Positions 1 to 7,721 of a stretch of 37,184 nt of DNA are shown here, one piece after another. Numbering within the stretch: the first letter of the stretch is position 1; the number at the start of each line of letters is the position of its first letter. A model generated the notes under the pieces. It was not told where the DNA came from and did not search any database. It saw nothing but the letters and a program-made list of their open reading frames with translations. This DNA is from Candidatus Gastranaerophilales bacterium (GTDB taxonomy: Bacteria; Cyanobacteriota; Vampirovibrionia; Gastranaerophilales; Gastranaerophilaceae). Where the stretch lies: positions 1 to 37,184 of the forward strand of contig JAQVKX010000002.1 of assembly GCA_028694425.1 (NCBI GenBank), read 5' to 3'. The translations under genes and the position numbers were made by a program.

Positions 1-25
1 TCGCAAATGCCCTATTTACAACCAT
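1..25 (-). CDS. Possible start of a truncated gene (very tentative)
   Basis: On the minus strand an ATG at 25 opens a frame (MVVNRAFA...) that leaves the window after eight codons. It is preceded by a run of seven G and GTAAG, which could act as a ribosome binding site. Nothing can be said about function. It would lie downstream of fabI on the same strand. Confidence 0.2.
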
Positions 26-133
26 CTTACCCCCCCTGAATATGTAACAATATATTCATATTCCTTGATTTTAAAGGAAATAAGTTTTATTATCATACTG
101 TAGATAGATTAATTTACGACAGGTTTATTAAGT

Positions 134-955
134 TTAACAACATGCTGCACTTTGGCAAGCTTGAGACATAATCTGCATTTCTTCACCTGAAGCATAAACG
201 CAGTGGCAACCGCAGTCAACAAACAAAATTTGTCCCGTTGTGCCTGAAGATAAATCGGAAGCCAAATAAACTCCGGCTTTGCCGATATCTTCCAAGGTAA
301 CATTGCGATTAAGCGGTGCTTTTACGGTTGCAGCTTTAAGCATTTTATCAAATCCTGAAATTCCTTTTGCCGCAAGGGTTTTTACTGCTCCTGCAGAAAT
401 AGCGTTAACTCTTATTCCATATTTGCCTAAGTCAGAAGCTAAATATCTTACGCTTGACTCCAATGCCGCTTTTGCGACACCCATTACGTTGTAATTTGCT
501 ACAACATATTCTGAACCTAAATAAGTAAGAGCAAATATTGAACCGCCTTCGTTCATAACAGGCTGAGCATTTCTTGCAATGGAAACAAGTGAATATGCAC
601 TTACACCAAGTGCCAAATCCCAACCTTCTTTTGTGGTGTTAATAAATTCACCTTCCAAATCTTCTTTGTTGGCAAATGCAACTGAATGCACAACAAAATC
701 AATTTTTCCGTAAACTCTTTCACACTCTGAAAAGACTTTCTTAACCGCTTCCTCGTTCGTAACATCACATTCCATGATTATTTTAGCGTTCATTTCTTGG
801 GCAATAGGTGTAACCCTTTTTTCCATCACCTCGCTTGCGTATGTAAAAGCAATTTCAGCCCCTGCGTTATAAAGTTCATTTGCTATTCCGTAAGCTATTC
901 CGTGTTTATTAGAAACACCAAAAATAACTCCTTTTTTACCTTTCATTAAATTCAT
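134..955 (-). CDS. fabI: Enoyl-[acyl-carrier-protein] reductase (NADH), FabI
   Basis: FabI reduces trans-2-enoyl-ACP to acyl-ACP, the last step of each round of type II fatty acid elongation in the cytoplasm. The 273-residue protein is an atypical short-chain dehydrogenase. Residues 11-20 hold the nucleotide-binding stretch (IFGVSNKHGI), and the FabI active-site pattern is intact with Y145, Y155 and K162 (TYLGSEY ... NYNVMGVAK). GAGTGAGGA lies six bases before the ATG at 955, which supports this start. The C terminus is odd: where family members usually end soon after VDxG, this protein has VDCGCHC and a tail ending ACC, with six cysteines in the last 26 residues. The enzyme call is firm; the role of the Cys tail is unknown. 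Confidence 0.95.
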   Translation of the reverse strand: MNLMKGKKGVIFGVSNKHGIAYGIANELYNAGAEIAFTYASEVMEKRVTPIAQEMNAKIIMECDVTNEEAVKKVFSECERVYGKIDFVVHSVAFANKEDLEGEFINTTKEGWDLALGVSAYSLVSIARNAQPVMNEGGSIFALTYLGSEYVVANYNVMGVAKAALESSVRYLASDLGKYGIRVNAISAGAVKTLAAKGISGFDKMLKAATVKAPLNRNVTLEDIGKAGVYLASDLSSGTTGQILFVDCGCHCVYASGEEMQIMSQACQSAACC

Positions 956-1037
956 AAAAAATCCTCACTCTTTGTAATTTCAAACTAATGTTAGCAAAAA
1001 TAAAGATTTTAAGCAATAGAGAGGAAAAATAATTCTG

Positions 1038-1985
1038 TTAATTTTTTAAAATTCTCAAATGATTTTTAATTTCGTCTTTTGCGGGGAAATCAGGAAATTT
1101 GTCTAAAAGCTGAGAAAAAATTCTTATAGCATCCCCATTTTGCCCGTTCTTTTCATAGGCATAAGCAAGATTTGAATATACTTTATAATCCCCGTTAGGC
1201 TTTAATTTTAAAGCTTTTTCATAGTAATTAACTGCCTGTTCTATTTCCTCGTTACAATAATATACCAAACCCATTTGATTATTTGCTTCATAAGAATCAG
1301 GGTTTTTCTCAACAGCTTTTTTGCAGAATTCAACAGATTTTGTATATTCCCCTTTTTTAGCATAACAAATTGATATTGCTAAATATGCCTGATAATAGTT
1401 TGGGGTTTTCTCAATTATCTTTGAATACATTTTTATTGCAATATCAACATAGGTAAAATCTTTATTAAAAGAATTTTTGTTTTCAAAAATCTTTGCCATC
1501 ATAAAATATAAATCGCAACCGTTTAGTTCTGTTTCAAGAATTGTCTGTGCAAAATTGAGTGCTTTTTGAATTTCTTCTATACTTAAATAAGACAAGATAA
1601 GGGCTTTTAGACCATCTTCATCTTTTCTGATTTTGACACAGCGTTCAAAAATTTCAATTGCTTTTTGATAATTTTCCTTAAGATAATAAGCCAGTCCAAG
1701 ATTATACAAACCATCATAATCATTAGGATTAAGTTCTAAGAATTTATTGTAAATCGCAATTGCACGATCATAATCTTTTATACATTGATAAGTCAGGGCA
1801 ATATTATAAAAAACTTGTGATTTTACATCTTCATGCTCAACTGCAAGCTTAAAATATTCGAGAGCTTTTTCGTAATCCTGTTTTTTATACGCATCAATTC
1901 CCGCATTATAAAGTTTTTCAAAACTTTTTTCCGGAAATTGAATTTTTTCTTCGATATATTCCTTAACTTTTTTGAAATTTTCCAT
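1038..1985 (-). CDS. Tetratricopeptide repeat (TPR) protein
   Basis: A 315-residue protein made almost wholly of TPR units of about 34 residues, with repeated patterns such as YNIALTYQCIKDYDRAI, YNLGLAYYLKENYQKAI and NQMGLVYYCNEEIEQAV. No signal peptide or membrane segment is visible, so it is probably a cytoplasmic scaffold or adaptor; the partner is unknown. It reads away from ruvA across a 60-nt gap. No strong Shine-Dalgarno site precedes the ATG, so the start is a little less certain than the family call. Confidence 0.85.
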   Translation of the reverse strand: MENFKKVKEYIEEKIQFPEKSFEKLYNAGIDAYKKQDYEKALEYFKLAVEHEDVKSQVFYNIALTYQCIKDYDRAIAIYNKFLELNPNDYDGLYNLGLAYYLKENYQKAIEIFERCVKIRKDEDGLKALILSYLSIEEIQKALNFAQTILETELNGCDLYFMMAKIFENKNSFNKDFTYVDIAIKMYSKIIEKTPNYYQAYLAISICYAKKGEYTKSVEFCKKAVEKNPDSYEANNQMGLVYYCNEEIEQAVNYYEKALKLKPNGDYKVYSNLAYAYEKNGQNGDAIRIFSQLLDKFPDFPAKDEIKNHLRILKN

Positions 1986-2045
1986 GACTTTATTGTAATA
2001 TAAGAAAATAGATAAAGGAATAGACTAATAAAAGGAAAAACATAA

Positions 2046-2672
2046 ATGTTTGATTATATAAAAGGGATTTTAACTCATAAAAATAATTTAAATAATACAT
2101 CTTTAACTGTGGAAGCTAACGGGATAGGATATTTAGTCGGAATTACGGCAAGAGATTTTACAAAACTCGGCTTAATTGCCTCCGAGATAAAAATTTATGT
2201 TGTTTTGCTTCACAGAGAAGATAACATGTCTTTATGTGGATTTTTACAGCGGGAAGACAGGGATATTTTCAGGATTTTAACCTCTGTTTCAGGTGTCGGT
2301 CCCAAGATGGCGTTAACACTGTTGGATGAATTTGATTCCTGCGAATTAATCTCGCTTGTGATAAAGGGGGATTTTAAGGAAATTACAAGAGCAAAAGGCG
2401 TCGGGGCAAAACTTGCACAAAAAATCATTCTTGAACTTAAAGATAAATTGATTAACCTGCAAAATACTTTACCGATAACTTTTGCTGAAGATGTGCAAAT
2501 TAAAGATGAACAAGCTCTTCAGGATGCTCAAACCGTATTGATTGCATTAGGTTATGAAAGGGAAGAAATTAAAAAAGCCGTTTCCCAAGCTGTTAAATTT
2601 GTGACAAATCAGAATAATCCTGAAGAAATTCTGAAAGAAACTTTAAAAGTTTTGTCGGGTTCTTTAATTTAA
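2046..2672 (+). CDS. ruvA: Holliday junction DNA helicase subunit RuvA
   Basis: RuvA binds four-way DNA junctions as a tetramer and loads the RuvB motor for branch migration. The 208-residue length is normal. The N-terminal OB domain starts MFDYIKGIL, the first helix-hairpin-helix is seen in LTSVSGVGPKMALTLL (about residues 78-93) and the second in AKGVGAKLAQKIILELKDKL (about 115-134). A C-terminal RuvB-binding domain (ALGYEREEIKKAV) follows. AAAGGA lies just upstream of the ATG. The 3' end overlaps the convergent pabA gene by nine bases. No ruvB or ruvC is nearby. Confidence 0.96.
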   Translation: MFDYIKGILTHKNNLNNTSLTVEANGIGYLVGITARDFTKLGLIASEIKIYVVLLHREDNMSLCGFLQREDRDIFRILTSVSGVGPKMALTLLDEFDSCELISLVIKGDFKEITRAKGVGAKLAQKIILELKDKLINLQNTLPITFAEDVQIKDEQALQDAQTVLIALGYEREEIKKAVSQAVKFVTNQNNPEEILKETLKVLSGSLI

Positions 2673-3383
2673 GCTAATAAAATTTTTGATTAATTGTTTG
2701 CCGCCTTGTGTCAAAATTGCTTCCGGATGGAATTGTACGCCGTAAACCGGATAATCTTTGTGTTTTAATGCCATTAATAGTGAGGAGTGAGAAGTGAGAG
2801 GTGAGAGGTGAGAAGAAGGTGAAAGGTTATCAGAGGCGTAGATGCGTAGAAGCGTAAAGGCGTAGTTTTCACTTTGCTCTTCTACGCATCTTGTCTTCTT
2901 GTCCCCTTGTCTTCTCTTTCTTTGCTTTTTGCTTTTTACTTCTGTATAAGCTAACGGCTCTAAACATTCCGGTAAACTGTTATTATCCACAACAAGCGAA
3001 TGATAGCGTGTTGCTTTAAAACCTTGTTTCAATCCGTCAAAAATATTACATTTACAACTAAAATAAATCTCCGAAACCTTGCCATGTACAGGTTCTTTTG
3101 CTTTTATGATTTTACATCCGAAATATTGGGCAATGCATTGGTGCCCCAAGCAAACTCCCAGAATTTTTTTTGTTTTATAAAATTCACCTATAATATCTAC
3201 TGAAATCCCTGCATCATCCGGATTCCCCGGACCCGGTGAAATTATAATTGACGAAAAATTCAGTTTTTTAAGTTCGGGAATTGTTATTTCATCATTTTTG
3301 AAAATTATCGGATTTACACCGAGTTCTCGTAAATATTGAACAATGTTATATGTGAAAGAATCATAATTATCAATTAAAATCAA
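2664..3383 (-). CDS. pabA: Aminodeoxychorismate/anthranilate synthase glutaminase subunit with in-frame repeat insertion
   Basis: Class I glutamine amidotransferase that supplies ammonia to the PabB partner for p-aminobenzoate synthesis (folate pathway). Family motifs are intact: DNYDSFTYN (6-14), SPGPGNP (49-55), nucleophile C78 in GVCLGHQ, and H219 and E221 in GVQFHPE. The protein has 239 residues against roughly 190 for the family. The surplus is one Lys/Arg- then Ser-rich block at about 149-203, exactly where the DNA consists of repeat arrays (GCGTAG octads and GTGAGAR heptads). The block sits between the strand ending AYTE and MALKHKDYP, away from the catalytic residues, so activity may be kept. 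It overlaps the end of pabBC by 14 bases, so translation is probably coupled. A trpG role cannot be excluded. Confidence 0.9.
   Translation of the reverse strand: MILIDNYDSFTYNIVQYLRELGVNPIIFKNDEITIPELKKLNFSSIIISPGPGNPDDAGISVDIIGEFYKTKKILGVCLGHQCIAQYFGCKIIKAKEPVHGKVSEIYFSCKCNIFDGLKQGFKATRYHSLVVDNNSLPECLEPLAYTEVKSKKQRKRRQGDKKTRCVEEQSENYAFTLLRIYASDNLSPSSHLSPLTSHSSLLMALKHKDYPVYGVQFHPEAILTQGGKQLIKNFISLN
2772..2945 (-). repeat. Composite repeat insertion inside pabA
   Basis: On the plus strand 2780-2814 holds five heptads (GTGAGGA, GTGAGAA, GTGAGAG, GTGAGAG, GTGAGAA). At 2830-2860 octads of the GCGTAGA type follow, and at 2878-2915 comes the inverse TCTACGCATCTTGTCTTCTT motif also seen at 7135, 31678, 33299 and 35040. 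The block adds about 55 codons without breaking the frame. Confidence 0.8.
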
Positions 3384-5226
3384 CTTTTACCTCCACAATT
3401 CCTCGGACGGAATTAATACAGAAAACTTTTTCGGCTTTTTGTAAATCAGCTAAATACAATACTTTTTCTATTACTTTATTCTCAACGTCATGCTGAACTG
3501 TTGACAAAGGAAACAGGCGAGGTACGAGCCTTGTGACCCTGTCTGCGTAGCTCAGCATCTTACCAATGTAGCTAGTGGGATAGATCCCGAAACGAGTTCG
3601 GGATGACGCCATTCCCTTTTGTAATATTTTTACCCTTAAAATTCCGTCCAAAAGCCCGCACTCAATAGGCGGAGTAAACCATTCGCCGTTAATTTGTAAA
3701 ATTATGTTGCTTCTGGCACCTTCTGTAAGCTCTCCTTTTTCATTGAAGAAAATTTCATCAAAAATTTCACCGTTTTTAATCTTTTGCATTGCTTCTTCAT
3801 ACCACGGACGGTAGGTAGTTTTATGATAAAGCAAAATCTCTTTTGAATTGATCGGCGTTTTTGAAACAGTTACAATATTTGTTTTTATGTCATCTAAAGA
3901 TAATTCTTCTGTTTCAAAAACGCCTTCTTTGTTTAATAAAATTCGCAATATTTTGGTGGGATGGTGATCCCACCCTACATTTTGCATTTTATATTTTGCA
4001 TTTTGCTTATTAAAACTAAACCCCAATATTTTTGCCGATTTTTCCATACGGCTAAAATGTTCTTTTTCATATTTGATTACACCGTTTTCTACAAGCATTG
4101 TTTCGACAAGCCTTATGTTGTCGGGCTGGAAAGCCCGACCTACAGTGTTTAAATCATTTGCACCCAGAAACTTTATTTTCGTCAAAGTTTCTTCCCACTC
4201 TTCTTCTGCTGTTGAATCCCAGACTATTGCTCCGCCGATACGACATAAAAAACCTTGTTCGTTATTCTTTTTTTGTAAAATTCGTATAGGCACGGAAAAA
4301 ATGGTTTTTTCAGGAGTAATTAATCCGATTGCTCCGCAATAAACCTCCCTTTTACCTTTTTCAAGCTTGTCAATAATCTCCATTGTGCTGATTTTTGGGG
4401 CACCGGTGATTGAACCGCAGGGGAAAATTGCTTCAAAAATATCAAAGAGAGTTGTGTTTTTTTCAAGCTCAGCACTGATTTCTGATGTCATTTGATGAAG
4501 GGTTTTATGTGTTTCAATTTCAAAAAGCTTATCGACTTTAACCGTGCCGGTTTTTGCAATTTTCCCCAGATCATTTCTCAATAAATCAACAATCATAACA
4601 TTTTCTGCACGGTTTTTAACGTCATTTTTTAAAAATTTAATGTTTTTTTCATCTTCTTCTTTTGTTTTTCCTCTTTTTACCGTTCCTTTCATCGGCTTAG
4701 TTCTAATCTTGTTACTTTCTAACTCAAAAAACAATTCAGGAGAAAATGAAAGAATTTCTTCATAATTGTTTTTTATATAGGCGTTATAAGGTGTTGTCTG
4801 TTGCGGTAAAATACTTTTATAGAGTTCAAATCCGTCTATATCGGTTTCAATTTTCCAATCGTAGGTGTAATTGACTTCGTAAGTATTTCCGCAGGCAATT
4901 TCTTCTTTTATTTGCTCAATAGCTTTTGAGTAAATATCGTAGGCGAGGGTTGAATAGTTTACAATTTTGCTTTGTAAAATTTTTTCTGTTTCCTGTTTCT
5001 TATTTTCTGTTTCCTCTTCAAACACTTCAAAATATAACAAAGGGTATTCAGAGCAAATTTCTTTCCCAAAAAAAATATCTCTTGATTCGTAACGTATGTA
5101 GCCAAGCAGATAATAGCGTTTTCGCAAAATTTCTATTTGCGAAAACGCTTCAATAAAGCCTTCATTGTCAAAGGCTTCAATTATTTTAATCGGATTTTCA
5201 AAAAGTTTATCAGCGAATATTTGCAT
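3370..5226 (-). CDS. pabB: Aminodeoxychorismate synthase component I fused to 4-amino-4-deoxychorismate lyase, with three repeat insertions
   Basis: Bifunctional folate enzyme. The PabB part (about 1-355) is a chorismate-binding domain with PMKGT at 178-182 (K180 marks PabB rather than TrpE), DLLRNDLG (214-221) and GSITGAPK (271-278). The second part (about 374-618) is a class IV aminotransferase fold (PabC): RMEKSAK, HKTTYR with likely PLP lysine K469, EGARSN and GLLDGILR. It would convert chorismate to p-aminobenzoate together with PabA encoded directly downstream. Three stretches look foreign: about 361-373 (GRAFQPDNIRL), 409-423 (KMQNVGWDHHPT) and 538-582. Each is the translation of a DNA repeat found elsewhere in the window. 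All keep the frame. The last is in the lyase domain and could affect it. ATG at 5226. Confidence 0.92.
   Translation of the reverse strand: MQIFADKLFENPIKIIEAFDNEGFIEAFSQIEILRKRYYLLGYIRYESRDIFFGKEICSEYPLLYFEVFEEETENKKQETEKILQSKIVNYSTLAYDIYSKAIEQIKEEIACGNTYEVNYTYDWKIETDIDGFELYKSILPQQTTPYNAYIKNNYEEILSFSPELFFELESNKIRTKPMKGTVKRGKTKEEDEKNIKFLKNDVKNRAENVMIVDLLRNDLGKIAKTGTVKVDKLFEIETHKTLHQMTSEISAELEKNTTLFDIFEAIFPCGSITGAPKISTMEIIDKLEKGKREVYCGAIGLITPEKTIFSVPIRILQKKNNEQGFLCRIGGAIVWDSTAEEEWEETLTKIKFLGANDLNTVGRAFQPDNIRLVETMLVENGVIKYEKEHFSRMEKSAKILGFSFNKQNAKYKMQNVGWDHHPTKILRILLNKEGVFETEELSLDDIKTNIVTVSKTPINSKEILLYHKTTYRPWYEEAMQKIKNGEIFDEIFFNEKGELTEGARSNIILQINGEWFTPPIECGLLDGILRVKILQKGMASSRTRFGIYPTSYIGKMLSYADRVTRLVPRLFPLSTVQHDVENKVIEKVLYLADLQKAEKVFCINSVRGIVEVKVDFN
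3486..3610 (+). repeat. GTCATGCTGAAC...GGGATGAC repeat within pabBC
   Basis: Two hairpin parts, GTCATGCTGAAC ... TCAGCATC and GATCCCGAAACGAGTTCGGG ATGAC, match the architecture of the intergenic copy at 36071-36145 (CCCTGAAATAAATTCAGGG there). This copy contains an extra internal segment and encodes about 42 residues of the lyase domain. Confidence 0.75.
3954..3978 (-). repeat. GTAGG-headed hairpin (REP-like) inside pabBC
   Basis: Read on the minus strand: GTAGG head, arms GGTGGGAT and ATCCCACC, and a final A. Next to it at 3979-4007 are near-tandem ATTTTGCATTTT units. It is in frame in the PabC domain and encodes VGWDHHPT. Confidence 0.8.
4119..4143 (-). repeat. GTAGG-headed hairpin (REP-like) inside pabBC
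   Basis: Minus strand: GTAGG head, arms TCGGGCT and AGCCCGA, ending CA. It lies in the linker between the PabB and PabC domains and encodes the residues around GRAFQPD. Confidence 0.8.
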
Positions 5227-5317
5227 GTAAATTATTATAAGTTAAAATAATTCTACAAGAAAATATTATCCGACTAAGCAGTTTTTTAAATCTAACTTAT
5301 GTAAGAGAATAAAAATA

Positions 5318-6403
5318 ATGAACTCGTTATCGGTACTAGGAAAATATTTAGACCAACCACGGCTTGTAAAAAGGTTTTCTCAAGCCGTACCTGCAATTTT
5401 AATTGCCGGAGGGGCAGGATATACATATAATCATGTTAAAAATACACCACAAAAAGAAAAACCTAAAGAATTAAAAAAAAGCATTATTGTTATGTCTGCG
5501 ACGATTCTTTCTGCACTTATTGCACCAAAAGCTTCTGCAAAAATAGCAAAATTATTTAGCAAACAACATCCGCACGAATGCTGCTGTCATCATGAGCACC
5601 ATAGTGCAATACAAGCAAGCTTAAGAGAAATAACGGAAGAGATTACACATAAAGTTGATGAGTTTTTGGCTGAAAATATCGTATCTGAAAAATCTGCCGA
5701 AATTTTAAATAAAGCAAAAGAAAGAATTTTAAAACCTTTTGAAATTAAAACGGTTTTTGAAGAGCTTGAAGGCAAGCCCGGTGCAAAAGAGTTTTTATCT
5801 GGAGAGGATGGGCTTATTCCGGACCCTGAAAATATTGATTCAAAACATATTTTTGGCGAAATAGGAAGAATTTCTATTTTAGGGTTATTTCCTGTATTAG
5901 GAGGTATTTTAGGAGGAATTTCGGCAGATAAAGCAACAGAAAAAGACTGGAAGGAAAGAATTCCTGATAAAATTAAAGAGGGGTCTTATCAATACATAGC
6001 AAATATATTCTTGTGCAATGTCGGAGCAGGCACTGCTTTGGCAATGATGGAAAAAGTTAATGTGCAGTCAAAACCCATCAGAGCAATAGGCATGATTAGC
6101 GGGATACTCCTTTCTGGACTTGTTTTTGGCAGTGCTGTTGCGAATTTAATAGGCAAAACTTTTATTGACCCGTTATTAAGCCATAAACAAGCTAAGAATA
6201 AAGGTTTGTACGCCGAAAGAAAACCCGAAGCTTTGGATGCAGGACTTCACATTGACGATGTTGCAACCGTTGCCGTTATGTCGGGCTTAAAATGGATTGA
6301 GCCTGCTCTGCCTGTTTTATATTCAATTTCCGGCTATAGAGCAGGAATCGGCTATCGAAACGGGAAAACACATCAGAAGCCCACTGCACAAGTCCAAAAT
6401 TAG
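5318..6403 (+). CDS. Unknown membrane protein with His/Cys cluster
   Basis: A 361-residue protein that I do not recognise. Hydrophobic segments lie at about 24-41, 55-72, 180-200, 227-244, 255-281 and 308-330, so it is probably an inner-membrane protein. Between the second and third segment are HPHECCCHHEHH (about 84-95), a plausible metal-binding cluster, and a charged helical stretch (about 97-170). The last nine residues (QKPTAQVQN) and the stop codon are encoded by the left arm and loop of a large perfect palindrome (6375-6431). The natural C terminus may therefore have been replaced. Only a weak purine-rich site precedes the ATG. Confidence 0.7.
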   Translation: MNSLSVLGKYLDQPRLVKRFSQAVPAILIAGGAGYTYNHVKNTPQKEKPKELKKSIIVMSATILSALIAPKASAKIAKLFSKQHPHECCCHHEHHSAIQASLREITEEITHKVDEFLAENIVSEKSAEILNKAKERILKPFEIKTVFEELEGKPGAKEFLSGEDGLIPDPENIDSKHIFGEIGRISILGLFPVLGGILGGISADKATEKDWKERIPDKIKEGSYQYIANIFLCNVGAGTALAMMEKVNVQSKPIRAIGMISGILLSGLVFGSAVANLIGKTFIDPLLSHKQAKNKGLYAERKPEALDAGLHIDDVATVAVMSGLKWIEPALPVLYSISGYRAGIGYRNGKTHQKPTAQVQN

Positions 6404-6431
6404 AAATTTTGGACTTGTGCAGTGGGCTTCT
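6375..6431 (+). repeat. Large perfect hairpin carrying the stop codon of the upstream gene
   Basis: Arms of about 26 nt (AGAAGCCCACTGCACAAGTC... and its exact complement) meet at AAAATT-tag-AAATTTT, so the TAG stop lies in the loop. The inner half (CACAAGTCCAAAATT) recurs in the hairpin at 8653-8711. It may double as a transcription terminator, though no T run follows. Confidence 0.8.
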
Positions 6432-6442
6432 AGATTAGATTA

Positions 6443-6471
6443 TAAGGCTCTTATAACCATAAAGAGCCTTA
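6443..6471. terminator. Hairpin between convergent genes
   Basis: TAAGGCTCTT and AAGAGCCTTA form a perfect 10-bp stem with a 9-nt loop, between the membrane protein gene (+) and the zinc-ribbon gene (-). There is no clear T run on either side, so termination is inferred from position. Confidence 0.45.
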
Positions 6472-6630
6472 CATAAGTAAAGCTCTTTGAAAATTCAAAT
6501 ATAAACCGGTTTTTTCTAAATTATGTTAACAGATATCTTATTACTAATTACTTAATTAATTGCCCGTTTTACGGCTAAAATTTAATTGATTATCCTGTAT
6601 TTGTAATATTTTAGATTTTCCTAAACCCAG

Positions 6631-6942
6631 TTATTGTTGTTGCTTTTTATAGCAATCTGAACAGAAAACAGGCCTGTCATTACTTGGCTTAAAAGGAACA
6701 GTTGTTTCGCAACCGCAAGCAGCACAAATTACAGGGAATTCTCTTTTTTCTCTGTATCCGCCGCCGCCTCTTGATCCGCCGCCATGACTTCTTGCTTTTC
6801 TGTTTTCACGGCACTCAGGACATCTTTTAGGAGCTGAGTAACCTTTTTTTGCATAAAATTCTTGATCTTCCGCTAAGAATTCAAAGATTTTTCCGCATTC
6901 AACACATTGTAATTGTTGATTTTCATAGTTTTGTTCGTACAT
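6631..6942 (-). CDS. Small zinc-ribbon protein
   Basis: A 103-residue protein with four CxxC knuckles: C13/C16 with C41/C44, and C73/C76 with C94/C97. The first half (QCVECGKIFEF ... FYAKKGY ... KRCPECR) matches the 'probable zinc-ribbon' family. The second (ICAACGCETTVPFKP ... RPVFCSDC) matches the CxxC-x17-CxxC type seen in many bacteria. A Gly/Arg-rich linker (51-66) could contact nucleic acid. Biochemical role unknown. GGAAAG precedes the ATG at a sensible distance. Confidence 0.85.
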   Translation of the reverse strand: MYEQNYENQQLQCVECGKIFEFLAEDQEFYAKKGYSAPKRCPECRENRKARSHGGGSRGGGGYREKREFPVICAACGCETTVPFKPSNDRPVFCSDCYKKQQQ

Positions 6943-7113
6943 GTTTTTCTTTCCATATTTTGTGTAACTACACTATTATGATACAAAAAAAATAAAAAGC
7001 TACTAAAATCATCCGAAATTTTCAAAATAAATAAGAAATGTTTACAATTGAGAAATTATTTTCTTTATGAATACAATGTTTTAAAGTATAATGTAGTAAG
7101 GAGAAGGCAAAAT

Positions 7114-7209
7114 GTGAAACGTGAAATGTGAAAAGAAGAAGACAAGAGGCGTGGATGCGTAGTTTTTAAACGAAACTATTCACCCGTTCACCTATTCACC
7201 TATTCAACC
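7114..7209 (+). repeat. Repeat cluster upstream of bcp: heptads, GCGTAG element, octads
   Basis: GTGAAAC/GTGAAAT/GTGAAAA heptads (7114-7134) are followed by AAGACAAGAGGCGTGGATGC GTAG (7138-7162) and then TTCACCCG/TTCACCTA/TTCACCTA octads (7181-7204). It fills most of the space in front of the bcp ribosome binding site. Confidence 0.75.
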
Positions 7210-7220
7210 AAGGAGGAAAA

Positions 7221-7658
7221 ATGCATATTTTTGAAGGAATAAAACTTAAAGGAATTGACGAAAACGGTGAAGAAAAAGAATTTTCACTTGCAGAATTGGG
7301 TGAGAAAATAGTTCTTTATTTTTACCCGAAAGATAATACACCTTTTTGTACTCAAGAAGCAATGGATTTCAGAGATAAAATAACAAAACTTGCCGGTAAA
7401 GCAACCATTGTCGGGGTCAGTCCGGATAATGTTGACAGTCACAAAAATTTCAGGCAAAGCAATTTTATAAACTTTCCACTGCTTTCTGATTCCGATAACA
7501 AACTTTCTAAAATGCTTGGTGTATATAAAGAAAACCCGGTTAAAGGCACCAAAGAAATAGAACGTTCAACTTTTATAATCAAAGACGGTTTGATTACCAA
7601 CGCCTGGAAAAATGTTAATATTGAAGGTCATGTCGATAAGGTTATAGAAAGCTTGTAA
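7221..7658 (+). CDS. bcp: Thioredoxin-dependent thiol peroxidase, Bcp/PrxQ type
   Basis: Reduces hydroperoxides with a peroxidatic cysteine. The 145-residue protein has the thioredoxin-like peroxiredoxin fold with YFYPKDNTPFCTQEA, C43 being the attacking cysteine. The cysteine normally five residues later in 2-Cys Bcp (C50 in E. coli) is absent here (M48), so it is probably a 1-Cys form or depends on another thiol for resolution. IERSTFIIKDG near residue 112 is the family's conserved Arg region. A strong AAGGAGG lies before the ATG. The gene stands alone between repeat clusters. Confidence 0.93.
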   Translation: MHIFEGIKLKGIDENGEEKEFSLAELGEKIVLYFYPKDNTPFCTQEAMDFRDKITKLAGKATIVGVSPDNVDSHKNFRQSNFINFPLLSDSDNKLSKMLGVYKENPVKGTKEIERSTFIIKDGLITNAWKNVNIEGHVDKVIESL

Positions 7659-7668
7659 AGAGTGAAAG

Positions 7669-7712
7669 TTAAATAGTTGAAAAGTCGAATAGTCGAACAG
7701 TTTAATAGTTTA
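7669..7712 (+). repeat. Octanucleotide tandem array
   Basis: Degenerate 8-nt units: GTTAAATA, GTTGAAAA, GTCGAATA, GTCGAACA, GTTTAATA. Similar octads occur at 17312 and 34954. Confidence 0.7.
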
Positions 7713-7721
7713 ATTTTTTCT

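Noticed and set aside
432-623. Cys-rich 63-codon frame inside fabI
   Set aside because: Out-of-frame shadow on the same strand as fabI; no start signals.
4098-4289. Plus-strand frame inside pabBC
   Set aside because: Antisense shadow of a well-supported gene; its protein-like words come from the REP-like hairpin.
7110-7209. CRISPR-like look of regularly spaced short repeats
   Set aside because: Units are 7-8 nt with no unique spacers and no cas genes; they are tandem arrays.
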